Shown piece after piece: positions 45,071 through 53,988 of a stretch of DNA of 64,000 bases. Source of the DNA: Paenibacillus sp. BSR1-1. Lineage in GTDB: Bacteria; Bacillota; Bacilli; Bacillales; Cytobacillaceae. Within the stretch, counting starts at the first letter, position 1. Each line of letters begins with the position of its first letter. The notes beneath the pieces are model-generated. The model made no database searches. It saw only the letters and a program-made list of their open reading frames with translations, and was not told the origin of the DNA. Location: positions 62,001 to 126,000 of the forward strand of contig NZ_JAQMWQ010000002.1 of the NCBI RefSeq assembly GCF_030403775.1, written 5' to 3'. The position numbers and the translations under genes are program-made.

Positions 45071-45105
45071 AAACCCATTATGGCATATCCATAATGGGTT
45101 TTTAG
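45071..45105. terminator. Bidirectional terminator after acyl-CoA dehydrogenase 4
   Basis: A perfect 13-bp stem AAACCCATTATGG (45071-45083) / CCATAATGGGTTT (45089-45101) with a 5-nt loop and flanking A/T runs. It closes the catabolic region and, on the - strand, the TetR gene that starts at 45716. Confidence 0.92.
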
Positions 45106-45716
45106 TTAAATCCTAATTTAGTATATATTAGTTCTTGTATTTCTTTATAGACCTTTTGATAAGGATATTGGTCCAACAGCATCGCAAAATGTAAGGAGAT
45201 ACCGTCAATAACTCCCCAGAATATGAAGGAAAGTTCATCTGGATTAACGTGTGTTGAGATTTCCCCTTTTTCAATTCCTTCCACCAAAATCCTTTTAAAA
45301 AGGTTTTTATACAATTCATATCGAGCCAGCATGATATCGCGCAGTTCGTTTTTTCTAGTAGAATACAGCCAAAATTCGATATGTACCCGGGTTGAATTGG
45401 AAAATTGGGGATGTTGATCAAGGTGACTATATAGATGGAAAAAATAATCCAGCTTTTCTCTTGTATCAGCCAATTTTTCGAGTTCGCGTTTTAGCGAAGT
45501 AATATTCTCGTTGGTATGCTGATTCATTAATTCAATGTAAATATCATCTTTGGAATTAAAATAATTATAAATGGCTCCCTTGCTGATTTTGGAATGGGCA
45601 ACAATATCGTCAATAGTGGCAACTTGAAATCCTTTTTCAGCAAAACATTCGAAGGCACTCTTGAGGATTGCCGCTTTCTTTTCTTGCTTATATTTATCGG
45701 AAACAACTGGTGGCAT
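45102..45716 (-). CDS. TetR/AcrR family regulator (2)
   Basis: About 204 aa from ATG 45716, six bases after GGGGAGG (the ATG at 45722 abuts that site). The helix-turn-helix is VATIDDIVAHSKISKGAIYN, followed by YFNSKDDIYIELMNQH. It is convergent with the acyl-CoA dehydrogenase 4 unit and divergent from the Eis-like gene, so it may control its own gene and the Eis-like operon rather than the catabolic genes. The ligand is unknown. Confidence 0.87.
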   Translation of the reverse strand: MPPVVSDKYKQEKKAAILKSAFECFAEKGFQVATIDDIVAHSKISKGAIYNYFNSKDDIYIELMNQHTNENITSLKRELEKLADTREKLDYFFHLYSHLDQHPQFSNSTRVHIEFWLYSTRKNELRDIMLARYELYKNLFKRILVEGIEKGEISTHVNPDELSFIFWGVIDGISLHFAMLLDQYPYQKVYKEIQELIYTKLGFN

Positions 45717-45737
45717 AAACATCCTCCCCAAAAATTC

Positions 45738-45850
45738 TTGACTAAGACTAATCTTAACAAAAAACATGTCAAAATGTAATGAAAGATTTTTATCAGAAAA
45801 TATTGAAAAAGGGCTAAGGATTTGATTTAATAAAAATAGACTGAATAGTC
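45738..45850. promoter_or_regulatory. Candidate TetR operator half-sites in the divergent region
   Basis: The region between the TetR gene and the Eis-like gene has two related elements: TTGACTAAGACTAATCTTAA near 45738-45757, with an imperfect palindrome AAGACTAATCTT, and GACTGAATAGTC at 45839-45850, a palindrome in its outer four bases each side. Both use GACTRA/TAGTC half-sites. A dimeric TetR operator is plausible, but the consensus is short and AT-rich. Confidence 0.35.
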
Positions 45851-45871
45851 GGTTTTGATTGGAGGGAAAAA

Positions 45872-47125
45872 ATGAGCGAGATTAGAAAATTAAATAACGA
45901 CGAATTAAAGGAATTCGTAGATATCGTGACAAATGCTTATCCTGGGATGATGCAACCAACAAAAGAGATGAAAGAAGCCACTTTAAAAAGATTTATCGAG
46001 CGACAGAACCAAGATGAGTCCCTCGATTTTTACGGCTTGTTTAGAAATGATAGATTATTGGGAGGGATGAGGCTTCATTACTACCAAATGAACCTTTTCA
46101 AAAAATTCATTCCTGTAGGGGGAGTTGGGCTTGTAGCAGTCGACCTTTTACATAAAAAAGAAAAAGCAGCCAAGGAGCTTATTTCATATTTTCTAAGTTT
46201 CTTTGTAGAAAAGGGAACAAATATGGTGCTACTTTATCCATTCCGTCCTGATTTTTACAAAAAGATGGGGTTTGGGTATGGACCAAAGATGCACCAGTAT
46301 CGAATCAATCCGCAAAACTTCCCGCTAGGTCCGAGTAAAACAAGACTTAGGTTTTTAAGCTTAATAGATAAAGAGAAAGTTAGAGATTGTTATTCAAGGT
46401 ATGCTATAAACACCCATGGAATGTTTTATAAAACCGATGCGGAATTAGAAGGGATGTTTAAAAATCCAGACAACAGAATAATTGGATTTGAAGAGGATAA
46501 TGAAATCAAAGGCTATATGCAGTTTTCATTTGAAAAAAGGAGCCCAACCAATTTTATAAACAATGACTTAGTCATCAAAGAAATGATTTTCGAAACCCCA
46601 GAAGCTTTGTTAGAAATTAGCACGTTTCTCCATACACAGGCGGACCAGGTAAACCGAATTGTATGGAATACCCAAGAGGAGAATGTCCACTTTTTGATTG
46701 AGGATCCACGTAATGGTTCTGATAATCTCCTTCCTAGTGTATATCATGAAAGCAGCCTCTCAGGAGTAGGATTAATGTATCGCATCATTAATGTTCATGG
46801 GATTTTTGAAGATTTAAAGAATCATAATTTCAACCAGGTAACGGCGAAGGTAAAACTTAAGATTAAGGATACATTTTTGCCGCAAAACAATGTCGAGTTA
46901 ATTCTCCATGCTCATAACGGCTGGGTAAAAGTGGCTTCAAATGGGGATTATGATGTTGAAATCTCATTGGATATATCAGATTTTTCTTCAATGCTCATGG
47001 GAGTTGTAACCTTTAAAGAGTTATATATATTGGGAAGAGCAGAAGTATCAAATTCCAAGTATATCCGGACTATGAACTGTCTGTTTTTCTCAATCGAAAA
47101 GCCTAGATGTATTTCTGTATTTTAG
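45872..47125 (+). CDS. Eis-like GNAT acetyltransferase with sterol-carrier-like C-terminal domain
   Basis: Protein of 417 aa. The N-terminal half is a GNAT fold with GGMRLHYYQMNLF, IPVGGVGLVAVDLLHKKEKA and YPFRPDFYKKMGFGYG, which is the Eis pattern. The C-terminal ~100 residues (NVELILHAHNGWVKVASNGD then DISDFSSMLMGVVTFKELY) look like the SCP2-type domain of Eis. Eis proteins are usually hexameric and acetylate aminoglycoside amines or protein lysines; the substrate here is unknown. GGAGGG precedes ATG 45872. It is co-directional with the GNAT gene 18 bp downstream. Confidence 0.85.
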   Translation: MSEIRKLNNDELKEFVDIVTNAYPGMMQPTKEMKEATLKRFIERQNQDESLDFYGLFRNDRLLGGMRLHYYQMNLFKKFIPVGGVGLVAVDLLHKKEKAAKELISYFLSFFVEKGTNMVLLYPFRPDFYKKMGFGYGPKMHQYRINPQNFPLGPSKTRLRFLSLIDKEKVRDCYSRYAINTHGMFYKTDAELEGMFKNPDNRIIGFEEDNEIKGYMQFSFEKRSPTNFINNDLVIKEMIFETPEALLEISTFLHTQADQVNRIVWNTQEENVHFLIEDPRNGSDNLLPSVYHESSLSGVGLMYRIINVHGIFEDLKNHNFNQVTAKVKLKIKDTFLPQNNVELILHAHNGWVKVASNGDYDVEISLDISDFSSMLMGVVTFKELYILGRAEVSNSKYIRTMNCLFFSIEKPRCISVF

Positions 47126-47143
47126 CTTAGGAGGGGAAAAGGA

Positions 47144-48004
47144 ATGCAATATACAATAAAAAAATTAACCGAATGCACCATACAAGAGGCGGTTATGGCC
47201 TGGAACCGAGGATTTGAAGGATATTTTGTCCAAATTGAAATGACACCTGATATGTTTTTTAATCGCTTGGTAAATGAAGGTCTTTCATTGAGCGATTCCG
47301 TTGTTGTATTTGATCAGAAGGAACCAATCGCTATCGTTGTGAATGGGTTTCGCACGGTGGAGGGTAAAAAAACAGCCTGGAATGGTGGAACGGGAATTGC
47401 TCCAGAATATCGAGGGAAAGGTGTTTCCCAACTATTAATGGAAGAAACTTTAAAAATTTATCAGGAAAATGGGGTCGAAGCTGCCACACTTGAAGCAATA
47501 AAGGAAAATGAAAAAGCCATCCGCTTATACCAACGATTTGGTTATGAAATAATCGATTCACTCGTTTTCTTAAGCGGGGCACCAAAGGGTACAAATGTGA
47601 ACCCAATTCAAGCCGAATCAATCCGCCCAGAAAAGCTCCCGCTTCTTCCATTTTATAAAGAAAATGTCCCATGGCAATGCCAATGGCAGAGCGTAAAGTC
47701 TGGTGAAGCACAAGTATATTATAGTAAGTCCGGAAATCCACTGGGATATGGCTTGTATAAGAAAGTGTGGAATCAAAATGGCCAGCTAGAGAAGGTATTT
47801 TTATATCAGGTGAAATTATTAGCTGACGTGAATGTCCAGAACATAAATGCCATTTTGGCCGCGATCACTGAAAATGCCGATAATACGGTGAACTTCACGA
47901 TCATCAATGGGGCCATCTCCAATTCAGTTATTCAACACCTTATGGATCTTGGATTTAATAAAACCACAGAGCAGGTTCAGATGCTAAAAAAAATCACCGA
48001 ATAA
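47144..48004 (+). CDS. GNAT family N-acetyltransferase with C-terminal extension
   Basis: Protein of 286 aa. An N-terminal GNAT domain has NGGTGIAPEYRGKGVSQLLM as the acetyl-CoA loop and KENEKAIRLYQRFGYEIID. The rest (about 150-286) is a second, weakly conserved GNAT-like half including NVQNINAILAAI. TAGGAGG lies upstream. The close pairing with the Eis-like gene suggests a shared acetylation role. The substrate is unknown. Confidence 0.84.
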   Translation: MQYTIKKLTECTIQEAVMAWNRGFEGYFVQIEMTPDMFFNRLVNEGLSLSDSVVVFDQKEPIAIVVNGFRTVEGKKTAWNGGTGIAPEYRGKGVSQLLMEETLKIYQENGVEAATLEAIKENEKAIRLYQRFGYEIIDSLVFLSGAPKGTNVNPIQAESIRPEKLPLLPFYKENVPWQCQWQSVKSGEAQVYYSKSGNPLGYGLYKKVWNQNGQLEKVFLYQVKLLADVNVQNINAILAAITENADNTVNFTIINGAISNSVIQHLMDLGFNKTTEQVQMLKKITE

Positions 48005-48011
48005 ATTTTTT

Positions 48012-48040
48012 TTGAAACCTATATCGTATTATTATATAAT
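48012..48040 (+). promoter_or_regulatory. Sigma-A promoter of ppaC
   Basis: TTGAAA (48012-48017), a 17-nt spacer and a perfect TATAAT (48035-48040), 69 bp before the ppaC start codon. This is the cleanest housekeeping promoter in the window. Confidence 0.8.
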
Positions 48041-48108
48041 TTCCAATAGGGCCATGTTCATTTAATGGGGCGGTCTTACATAATTTAATACGATTAGGAG
48101 TAATAAAA

Positions 48109-49047
48109 ATGGAAAAAGTATTGATTTTCGGACATAAAAATCCAGACACAGATTCAATTTGTTCTGCTATCGCCTATGCAGACTTAAAAACACAGCTAGG
48201 GTTAGAGGTTGAGCCTATCCGCCTTGGCCAAATTAATGGCGAAACACAATTTGCGCTTGATAAATTTAATGCTGAGGTTCCACGGTTAGTTGAAGCCGTG
48301 GCTACGGAAGTCAACTCCGTTATCTTGGTTGATCATAATGAGCGCCAGCAAAGTGCAAACGACATTACTGATGTTCGTGTATTAGAAGTAATTGACCACC
48401 ACCGGATTGCCAACTTTGAAACAAGTGACCCCCTTTACTACCGCTGCGAGCCAGTTGGATGTACAGCAACGATTTTAAATAAAATGTACAAGGAAAATGG
48501 CAAGGAAATTAAACCTGAAATTGCCGGACTTATGCTTTCAGCGATTATTTCTGATTCCTTGTTATTCAAATCACCAACCTGCACGCAAGAAGACGTGGCC
48601 GCAGCGCGTGAATTGGCAGAAATTGCTGGTGTCGATGCAGAAAGCTACGGATTAGAAATGCTTAAAGCTGGTGCAGATGTTAGGGATAAATCAATTGAAG
48701 AACTTTTAAGCCTGGATGCTAAAGGATTCGAAATGGGCGCAAGCAAAGTGGAAATTGCACAAGTGAATGTAGTTGACACGGCAGATGTCCTATCACGTCA
48801 AGAGGAATTAGAAGCTGCTATTTCGCAAAAAATCGAAGAAAAAAACCTTGATTTATTCTTATTTGTTGTCACAGATATTTTAACTAACGATTCAATTGGT
48901 TTAGCGCTAGGAAGCAAAACTGTGGCTGTAGAAAAAGCTTATAATGTGACACTTTCCAATAACACTGCAACCTTAAAAGGTGTTGTTTCCCGTAAAAAAC
49001 AAATTGTTCCTGTCTTAACAGATATTTTCACTAAAGGTGAAATGTAA
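48109..49047 (+). CDS. ppaC: Manganese-dependent inorganic pyrophosphatase (family II)
   Basis: DHH-family enzyme of 312 aa, the typical length of Ppa[19 protein letters not shown] carries the first metal ligands (His9, Asp13, Asp15), ILVDHNE the next Asp, and [13 protein letters not shown] the DHH signature. The C-terminal DHHA2 part has [14 protein letters not shown] with the substrate-binding SRKKQ motif. It hydrolyses pyrophosphate in the cytoplasm and needs Mn or Co. It has its own promoter and terminator. In an organism with several AMP-forming ligases it also pulls those reactions forward. Confidence 0.96.
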   Translation: MEKVLIFGHKNPDTDSICSAIAYADLKTQLGLEVEPIRLGQINGETQFALDKFNAEVPRLVEAVATEVNSVILVDHNERQQSANDITDVRVLEVIDHHRIANFETSDPLYYRCEPVGCTATILNKMYKENGKEIKPEIAGLMLSAIISDSLLFKSPTCTQEDVAAARELAEIAGVDAESYGLEMLKAGADVRDKSIEELLSLDAKGFEMGASKVEIAQVNVVDTADVLSRQEELEAAISQKIEEKNLDLFLFVVTDILTNDSIGLALGSKTVAVEKAYNVTLSNNTATLKGVVSRKKQIVPVLTDIFTKGEM

Positions 49048-49050
49048 TAA

Positions 49051-49090
49051 AAAAACCGTTCATGCTTACAATCAGCATGAACGGTTTTTT
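49051..49090. terminator. Bidirectional terminator after ppaC
   Basis: Stem of about 16 bp AAAAACCGTTCATGCT (49051-49066) pairing with AGCATGAACGGTTTTT (49074-49089), an ideal intrinsic terminator shared with the convergent DUF3231 gene. Confidence 0.93.
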
Positions 49091-49097
49091 ACTAAGT

Positions 49098-49646
49098 TTA
49101 GTTTCTTGGTAAACCAGGCGGATAATAATAGGGAGGGATTTTGAGCCAGCCGCGGTTTTGCATCATTAATTTAAAAGAGCAGCCATATTTAAATATTTCA
49201 TATTGGATTTCAAAAAACTTTTGACAGACATCATTTCGAATGCCCATGGCTAAAGCTTGTCCGATGAGAGTGATTTCAGCGGCAATCTTAGCAGAGACCA
49301 AGTTGGCCAGTTCCTCATCTGTATATTTGACACCAAGAGGAATGGTATCCTGATTAGACTTTGGTTTGGCTTCCGAAGCGGGCGGCAAGGGAATGCCTTC
49401 TTTGATAAAAAAGTTCCGTAAACGATCAATTAAACTTCTTGATAATTGTTCCCCGTTAGTGAAGGCATGGACTAACTGATCATCTTTTGTGGTATTAAGT
49501 CCTAATTGATAAACAATCAAGCCTTCTTCAAGTAAAGTAAGCAACACCCATAAATTCGTTACTTCACCGGTATGTAACGGTTTTTTTTCTTCCCCATCGA
49601 CCAAGGGTGCAAATAGGTCTTTGATCGATTCAAAAATATTCGTCAT
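49098..49646 (-). CDS. DUF3231 family protein
   Basis: About 182 aa from ATG 49646 behind GGGAGG. LHTGEVTNLWVLLTLLEEG, a run of long helices and the C-terminal LMMQNRGWLKIPPYYYPPG are the DUF3231 pattern. The family has a four-helix, ferritin-like character, related to the spore coat protein CotF group, and is frequent in sporeformers, usually in two-repeat form. This one is a single-repeat form. The function is not known; a spore or stress role is inference. Confidence 0.82.
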   Translation of the reverse strand: MTNIFESIKDLFAPLVDGEEKKPLHTGEVTNLWVLLTLLEEGLIVYQLGLNTTKDDQLVHAFTNGEQLSRSLIDRLRNFFIKEGIPLPPASEAKPKSNQDTIPLGVKYTDEELANLVSAKIAAEITLIGQALAMGIRNDVCQKFFEIQYEIFKYGCSFKLMMQNRGWLKIPPYYYPPGLPRN

Positions 49647-49736
49647 GACTTGCCTCCCAATTTTATATCTCATTTACTACCTAATTCTATTTTGTGTGAA
49701 ATTTGGAATTTTATTTCCAGTTTTTTTGTTAAAAAA

Positions 49737-49767
49737 AATCGTTCACAGACAAAAACTGTGAACGATT
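49737..49767 (-). terminator. Terminator of the coiled-coil gene
   Basis: Perfect 12-bp stem AATCGTTCACAG (49737-49748) / CTGTGAACGATT (49756-49767) with a 7-nt loop. On the - strand it is followed by T-rich sequence, ending the gene that begins at 50329. Confidence 0.88.
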
Positions 49768-50329
49768 ATGTTTCAGTATGATTCTGCTTTTCTTCCTTTT
49801 TATGATTTAAAAGAAAGAAAGTTAGTGGTTGTTCTGAGCCAGTCATTAGTTTATACACATAAGAGGAGGTTACTTTATAGCCATCTTCAATTTTTTTCGC
49901 TAAATAATTCGTCCTTTCAAAAAGGATAGAACGAATATTGTTTAGCTGCCGTGACATTTTGTCAATCAGGGCTTCCTGTGTATCTAAACGCTGCAAAACC
50001 CCCCCTTGAAACTCCGCTTGTTCGGCAAGTTTTCCTGCCAAATCTTTTTGCAATTCTAGCTGCTTATCATTAATAGTCTGTAAGCATTGGATGATCTGCT
50101 TTTCAAATTCCTTTTGGTATTGATGATTTTCTCTTAAGTCGTGGAGTTGATTGTCAACCTGTTTCCAATGAATGGCTTCGGTCTCTTTATGAAGCTGTGA
50201 TTGCATTCTAAGTTCATTAATTAGCTCGGTAAAATAATCCTTCCGCGAGTACGCTTGATTAGGTTCATTAATATTTTGCTTATTTTTAAACACTTCAGGG
50301 TGCTCACGATTGTTGATAAATAATCCCAT
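49766..50329 (-). CDS. Coiled-coil protein of unknown function
   Basis: Protein of 187 aa. The N-terminus reads MGLFINNREHPEVFKNK with NQAYSRKDYFTELINELRMQ, and residues ~45-135 are a heptad-rich coiled coil dominated by Gln, Glu, Lys and Leu. No membrane segment is visible. I recall similar Bacillus proteins with the same MGLFINN-x-x-HPEVF start but no assigned function. A scaffold or spore-related role would be a guess. It stands alone between the DUF3231 gene and a mini-protein gene on the other strand. Confidence 0.78.
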   Translation of the reverse strand: MGLFINNREHPEVFKNKQNINEPNQAYSRKDYFTELINELRMQSQLHKETEAIHWKQVDNQLHDLRENHQYQKEFEKQIIQCLQTINDKQLELQKDLAGKLAEQAEFQGGVLQRLDTQEALIDKMSRQLNNIRSILFERTNYLAKKIEDGYKVTSSYVYKLMTGSEQPLTFFLLNHKKEEKQNHTET

Positions 50330-50471
50330 ACCTCACCCGCCCTTTTTATCTTTAGTACTGATATTTTATGTCTGAAACCACAAGCGGGGGACAAATATGG
50401 GCAACAGTCTAGGTAAAAATGATGAATCATAGAATAAAGTAATAATAATAATTAGATGAAGGTGAACCATT

Positions 50472-50627
50472 GTGTTTTTATTTAATTTCTTTAATAACAA
50501 ATGTGCGATTTGCAAAAGGAAGGTAAAGCCTCTTAGAACCTATATCAATGATAAAGGTGAAACTTTAAAAGTATGTATTCCTTGCTCGGAATATGCAGAA
50601 AGACGTGCGTATCGAATTAAAAAGTAA
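50472..50627 (+). CDS. 51-aa zinc-ribbon-like mini-protein
   Basis: GTG 50472 preceded by GAAGGTGAA opens a 51-codon frame ending in TAA 50625-50627. The product has CAICKRKVKPLRTYINDKG then CIPCSEYAERRAYRIKK: two CxxC pairs 20-odd residues apart, as in a treble-clef or zinc-ribbon knuckle. The C-terminus is strongly basic. It is followed at once by a terminator and is flanked by genes on the opposite strand. The clean start site, terminator and cysteine pattern support a real gene; the function is unknown. Confidence 0.72.
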   Translation: MFLFNFFNNKCAICKRKVKPLRTYINDKGETLKVCIPCSEYAERRAYRIKK

Positions 50628-50629
50628 AA

Positions 50630-50660
50630 CAGCCAGGCTGATTGCCTGGCTGCTTGATTT
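50630..50660. terminator. Bidirectional terminator, mini-protein and permease
   Basis: Perfect 9-bp stem CAGCCAGGC (50630-50638) / GCCTGGCTG (50644-50652) with a 5-nt loop, then CTTGATTTTT. It also serves the convergent permease gene. Confidence 0.88.
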
Positions 50661-50667
50661 TTAAAAA

Positions 50668-52152
50668 TTATTCTCTGCTAAAATCGGCTTCTTTTAATGG
50701 TACCATTTTTGACTTTTTAGTTATTTTATAGCTTAAATAACCCAATATAAATAGTGGCAGTCCAATATAGGAAACAGCAATTCCATACCAGTCAATCTTA
50801 TCGCCGATAAAGGCTTGATAATTGGTTCCGAGCATGGCAATTAAACATAACACTGTTGCTAAAATTGGGCCTAATGGGAACCATTTTGCTAAATATGGCA
50901 GCTCCTTAAAATCTCTGCCTTGAGCGACAAAGGCTTTTCTGAAGCGGAAATGAGTGATGGAAATACTTAACCAAGAGAGATATCCAGCTAAGCCTGCCGC
51001 ATTCAATAACCAAGAATAAACGGTACCGTCACCAAATAGGGAAGTCAGGAAGCAAAGCATACCAACTAATGTCGTAATATATAAAGCGTTTACTGGTACG
51101 CCTCCTTTATTTACTTTTTTCAAAAAGGCTGGAGCTTTACCTTCCTCCGCCAATACCCATAGAACACGTGACCCAACATATAGAGATGAGTTTCCGGCAG
51201 ATAAAACAGAAGTAAGAATGACAGCATTCATAGCTGCGGCCGCAAATGCAAGTCCTGCATGCTTAAATACAAGTGTGAACGGACTGACGGCAATATTATC
51301 AAGATCTCCGCCTAATAGATTCGGATCCTTATAGCTGATTAATGCACCAATAATGAAAATGGCTAAGACATAAAACAATAGAATACGCCAGAAGATTTGC
51401 TTAATCGCTTTAGGGATATTTTTCTCTGGGTTTTCACTTTCCCCAGCTGCAACCCCAACCATTTCCGTTCCTTGGAAGGCAAATCCCACAACCATGAAGA
51501 CACTGAAAATGGACAATAGACCGCCTTTAAAAGGAGCCTCACCTTTTGTGAAGTTGTCAAAACCGCCAGTGTGGCCATTCATAATTCCAAAAATCATCAA
51601 TAAACCGACAGCGATAAAAATGATGATAGTTGCCACTTTGATAATGGAAAACCAAAATTCGGATTCTCCATAGCCTTTTACAGATAATACATTAAGACCA
51701 AAAATCATGGCAAGGAATAGGGCGCTCCAGACGATTCCTGGAACATCCGGCAGCCAGTATTTCATAATTAAAGCTGAAGCTGACAATTCAAGTGCAAGAA
51801 TGATCGCGTTGTTATACCAATAGTTCCACCCTACAGCAAAACCTAAAGCAGGGTCGACAAATCTGGCAGTATATGTACTAAATGAACCAGAAATAGGAAT
51901 AAATGCAGCCATCTCTGCAAGACTTGTCATTAAGAAATAAACCATAATCCCTGCGATAAGATAAGCAGCTAAAGCACCGCCAGGACCGGCATCATGAATG
52001 GTTGTCCCACTTGCTAAAAATAGGCCGGTTCCAATTGTTCCGCCAATGGCGATCATCGTTAAATGTCTTGTTTTAAGCTTACGTTCCAAATGCTCTTTTT
52101 CTGGTAAGGAGGATTGTACAACAACGTCAGATTTACGTGCAGAATTTTGCAT
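50668..52152 (-). CDS. Amino acid permease (APC superfamily)
   Basis: Transporter of 494 aa with 12 hydrophobic helices. The N-terminal LKTRHLTMIAIGGTIGTGLF is the consensus amino acid permease box in the first helix, and NAVILTSVLSAGNSSLY and LSWLSISITHFRFRKAF are typical of the LysP/RocE/AapA group. Import of a basic or aromatic amino acid is likely; which one is not certain. A perfect cre site lies about 107 bp upstream, so CcpA-dependent control is expected. Confidence 0.9.
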   Translation of the reverse strand: MQNSARKSDVVVQSSLPEKEHLERKLKTRHLTMIAIGGTIGTGLFLASGTTIHDAGPGGALAAYLIAGIMVYFLMTSLAEMAAFIPISGSFSTYTARFVDPALGFAVGWNYWYNNAIILALELSASALIMKYWLPDVPGIVWSALFLAMIFGLNVLSVKGYGESEFWFSIIKVATIIIFIAVGLLMIFGIMNGHTGGFDNFTKGEAPFKGGLLSIFSVFMVVGFAFQGTEMVGVAAGESENPEKNIPKAIKQIFWRILLFYVLAIFIIGALISYKDPNLLGGDLDNIAVSPFTLVFKHAGLAFAAAAMNAVILTSVLSAGNSSLYVGSRVLWVLAEEGKAPAFLKKVNKGGVPVNALYITTLVGMLCFLTSLFGDGTVYSWLLNAAGLAGYLSWLSISITHFRFRKAFVAQGRDFKELPYLAKWFPLGPILATVLCLIAMLGTNYQAFIGDKIDWYGIAVSYIGLPLFILGYLSYKITKKSKMVPLKEADFSRE

Positions 52153-52258
52153 AGAAACACCTCTTTTATAATGAAATAATAATAGCTAGTTTAAATGTTA
52201 GATCGGTAGTTGTTAATTGAAAATATTTACCACGTTAATGTTTTATCGAACTCATGTG

Positions 52259-52272
52259 TGATAGCGTTTACA
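52259..52272. promoter_or_regulatory. CcpA cre site
   Basis: TGATAGCGTTTACA fits the catabolite response element consensus TGWNANCGNTNWCA at every position. It lies 107 bp upstream of the permease start and 17 bp downstream of the end of the RpiR gene, both on the - strand, so the permease is the likely target. Confidence 0.75.
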
Positions 52273-52288
52273 ATAATTTTGATTACAC

Positions 52289-53137
52289 TTATTCATTAAA
52301 AACATTTAAGCTGGTATACATTTTTTCTAATTTTTGTTGATGTTTTTGGACCCGTTCCTGGTCTTTTTCGTGGATCCCTTCAATAATCAAATCCACTAAG
52401 CTGATAACGGATGCGATTGAATTGCTGCCAGTTAGGGCATTCTCCTCTGTGGTTAGGACAATATTTGCAATTCTTCCAACAGGTGAAAGCAGGCGATCGG
52501 TTACGGCAATTAAACATATATCATTTTCAGCTACATATTCAGCTAATTTAATCGTGTCATTGGAGTATCTCGGAAAGGAAAAAACGATCACTACTGAGTC
52601 CTTCGTAAGGTTTGAAAATTTTTCTAGAAATTCTCCAGTAGGTGAACATAATGTTACATGATCTCTAATGGAGCTGAGCATATAGGAAAACCAGTAGGCA
52701 GCTGCATGAGAAAGCATATGTCCGGCGATTAACACTTGATCTGCCTTGATAATGGTATCAACGGCTTTCCAAATTTCCTCGACATTTGATCGATTAATTA
52801 ATTGCTTTAAGAGTTGGATCTCATTTAAAATTACTCTTTTAAACGGGTCGCTGTTTCTGAAAGACAAGCGGTTATTATTTTCAGAATCTGCTTGATTCTC
52901 CTGAAGGAGCCCTTGTTGAATCGTCGTTTGCATTTCGCTAAAACCTTCAAATCCTAATGCATAGGATAATCGTATTACGGTGGTTTCACTTACAGCTGCC
53001 TGCCGGCCAATCTGAAAGGCCGTTTTGAAGGCGGCTTGGTTGAGGTTTTCACTCAGATATTTGGCCACTTTTTTTTGACCTGCAGATAAGTCGGAGAACC
53101 TATTCCGAACCAATTGTTGAAAAGAGACATTTTCCAT
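52289..53137 (-). CDS. MurR/RpiR family transcriptional regulator
   Basis: Protein of 282 aa from ATG 53137 with GGACGGAAGA upstream. The N-terminal RpiR helix-turn-helix (KKVAKYLSENLNQAAFKTAF then AVSETTVIRLSYALGFEGF) is followed by a SIS sugar-phosphate-binding domain around LIAGHMLSHAAAYWFSYML and VVIVFSFPRYSNDTIKLAEY. These regulators respond to phosphosugars. It lies 5' of the permease on the same strand; control of that gene or of a distant sugar locus is possible. Confidence 0.88.
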   Translation of the reverse strand: MENVSFQQLVRNRFSDLSAGQKKVAKYLSENLNQAAFKTAFQIGRQAAVSETTVIRLSYALGFEGFSEMQTTIQQGLLQENQADSENNNRLSFRNSDPFKRVILNEIQLLKQLINRSNVEEIWKAVDTIIKADQVLIAGHMLSHAAAYWFSYMLSSIRDHVTLCSPTGEFLEKFSNLTKDSVVIVFSFPRYSNDTIKLAEYVAENDICLIAVTDRLLSPVGRIANIVLTTEENALTGSNSIASVISLVDLIIEGIHEKDQERVQKHQQKLEKMYTSLNVFNE

Positions 53138-53375
53138 TCTTCCGTCCTTTCCAAATGAAGGGAATCCTTCATTTAATTTTCTTGGTGCAGTCAATCCTTT
53201 TTCTGTTATATACACTATCATAAGTTAGTTAAAATGAGAAGGAGTATTTTTATTTTTTAGATTATTTTGATTAACGTAAGAAAATGGAATGTATCAGTCT
53301 TTAGAATTCGGACTAGATAATAACGAGGAAATCAATGATAATAGAAGGAATTAAACAATTAGGGAAGTGGAAAAT

Positions 53376-53948
53376 TTGAATCGATGCGGCTGGGTAAATA
53401 AGGACCCATTATATATCCATTATCATGACGAGGAGTGGGGAGTGCCTGTCTATGAGGACCGTTTGCTGTTTGAGTATTTAAATCTTGAGGGAGCCCAGGC
53501 TGGTCTAAGCTGGTATACGATTTTGAAAAAGCGGGAGAATTATCGGAAGGCTTTTGATCATTTTGAAGCAGAAAAAATTATTACATATGATGAAAAGAAG
53601 ATTGAGGAGCTTTTATTGAATGAAGGAATAGTTAGAAATAGGCTGAAAATCAATGCGGTAATTACCAACGCAAAGGCGTACTTGAAGATCATAGAGGAAA
53701 TTGGCTCCTTCAGTCAGTATATCTGGTCCTTTGTGGGTGGCAAACCAATTCAAAATCACTTTAAGGAATTAAAAGATGTCCCTGCATCCACGGAAATCAG
53801 TGACAAATTAAGCAAGGATTTAAAAAAACGCGGTTTTAAATTTGTCGGCACTACGATTTGTTATGCGTTTATGCAGGCTGTTGGAATGGTAAATGATCAT
53901 ATCCTAACGTGTGACTGTTATCAAAAAACAGCAGAGTTGAAGAATTAA
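53376..53948 (+). CDS. tag: DNA-3-methyladenine glycosylase I
   Basis: Protein of 190 aa. TTG 53376 is preferred; a GTG at 53367 sits within the GGGAAG site. RCGWVNKDPLYIHYHDEEWG is the Tag signature, with zinc-binding Cys/His; EGAQAGLSWYTILKKRENYR and HFKELKDV continue it, and DHILTCDC supplies the C-terminal zinc ligands. It removes 3-methyladenine from alkylated DNA in base-excision repair. Confidence 0.93.
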   Translation: MNRCGWVNKDPLYIHYHDEEWGVPVYEDRLLFEYLNLEGAQAGLSWYTILKKRENYRKAFDHFEAEKIITYDEKKIEELLLNEGIVRNRLKINAVITNAKAYLKIIEEIGSFSQYIWSFVGGKPIQNHFKELKDVPASTEISDKLSKDLKKRGFKFVGTTICYAFMQAVGMVNDHILTCDCYQKTAELKN

Positions 53949-53985
53949 AAAAGGCGATCATCTCTGTGAAGAGATATCGCCTTTT
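53949..53985. terminator. Bidirectional terminator after tag
   Basis: A 16-bp stem AAAAGGCGAT-c-ATCTCT / AGAGATATCGCCTTTT (53949-53965 with 53970-53985) with a single bulged C and a 4-nt loop. It serves tag on the + strand and the mini-protein on the - strand. Confidence 0.88.
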
Positions 53986-53988
53986 AAT

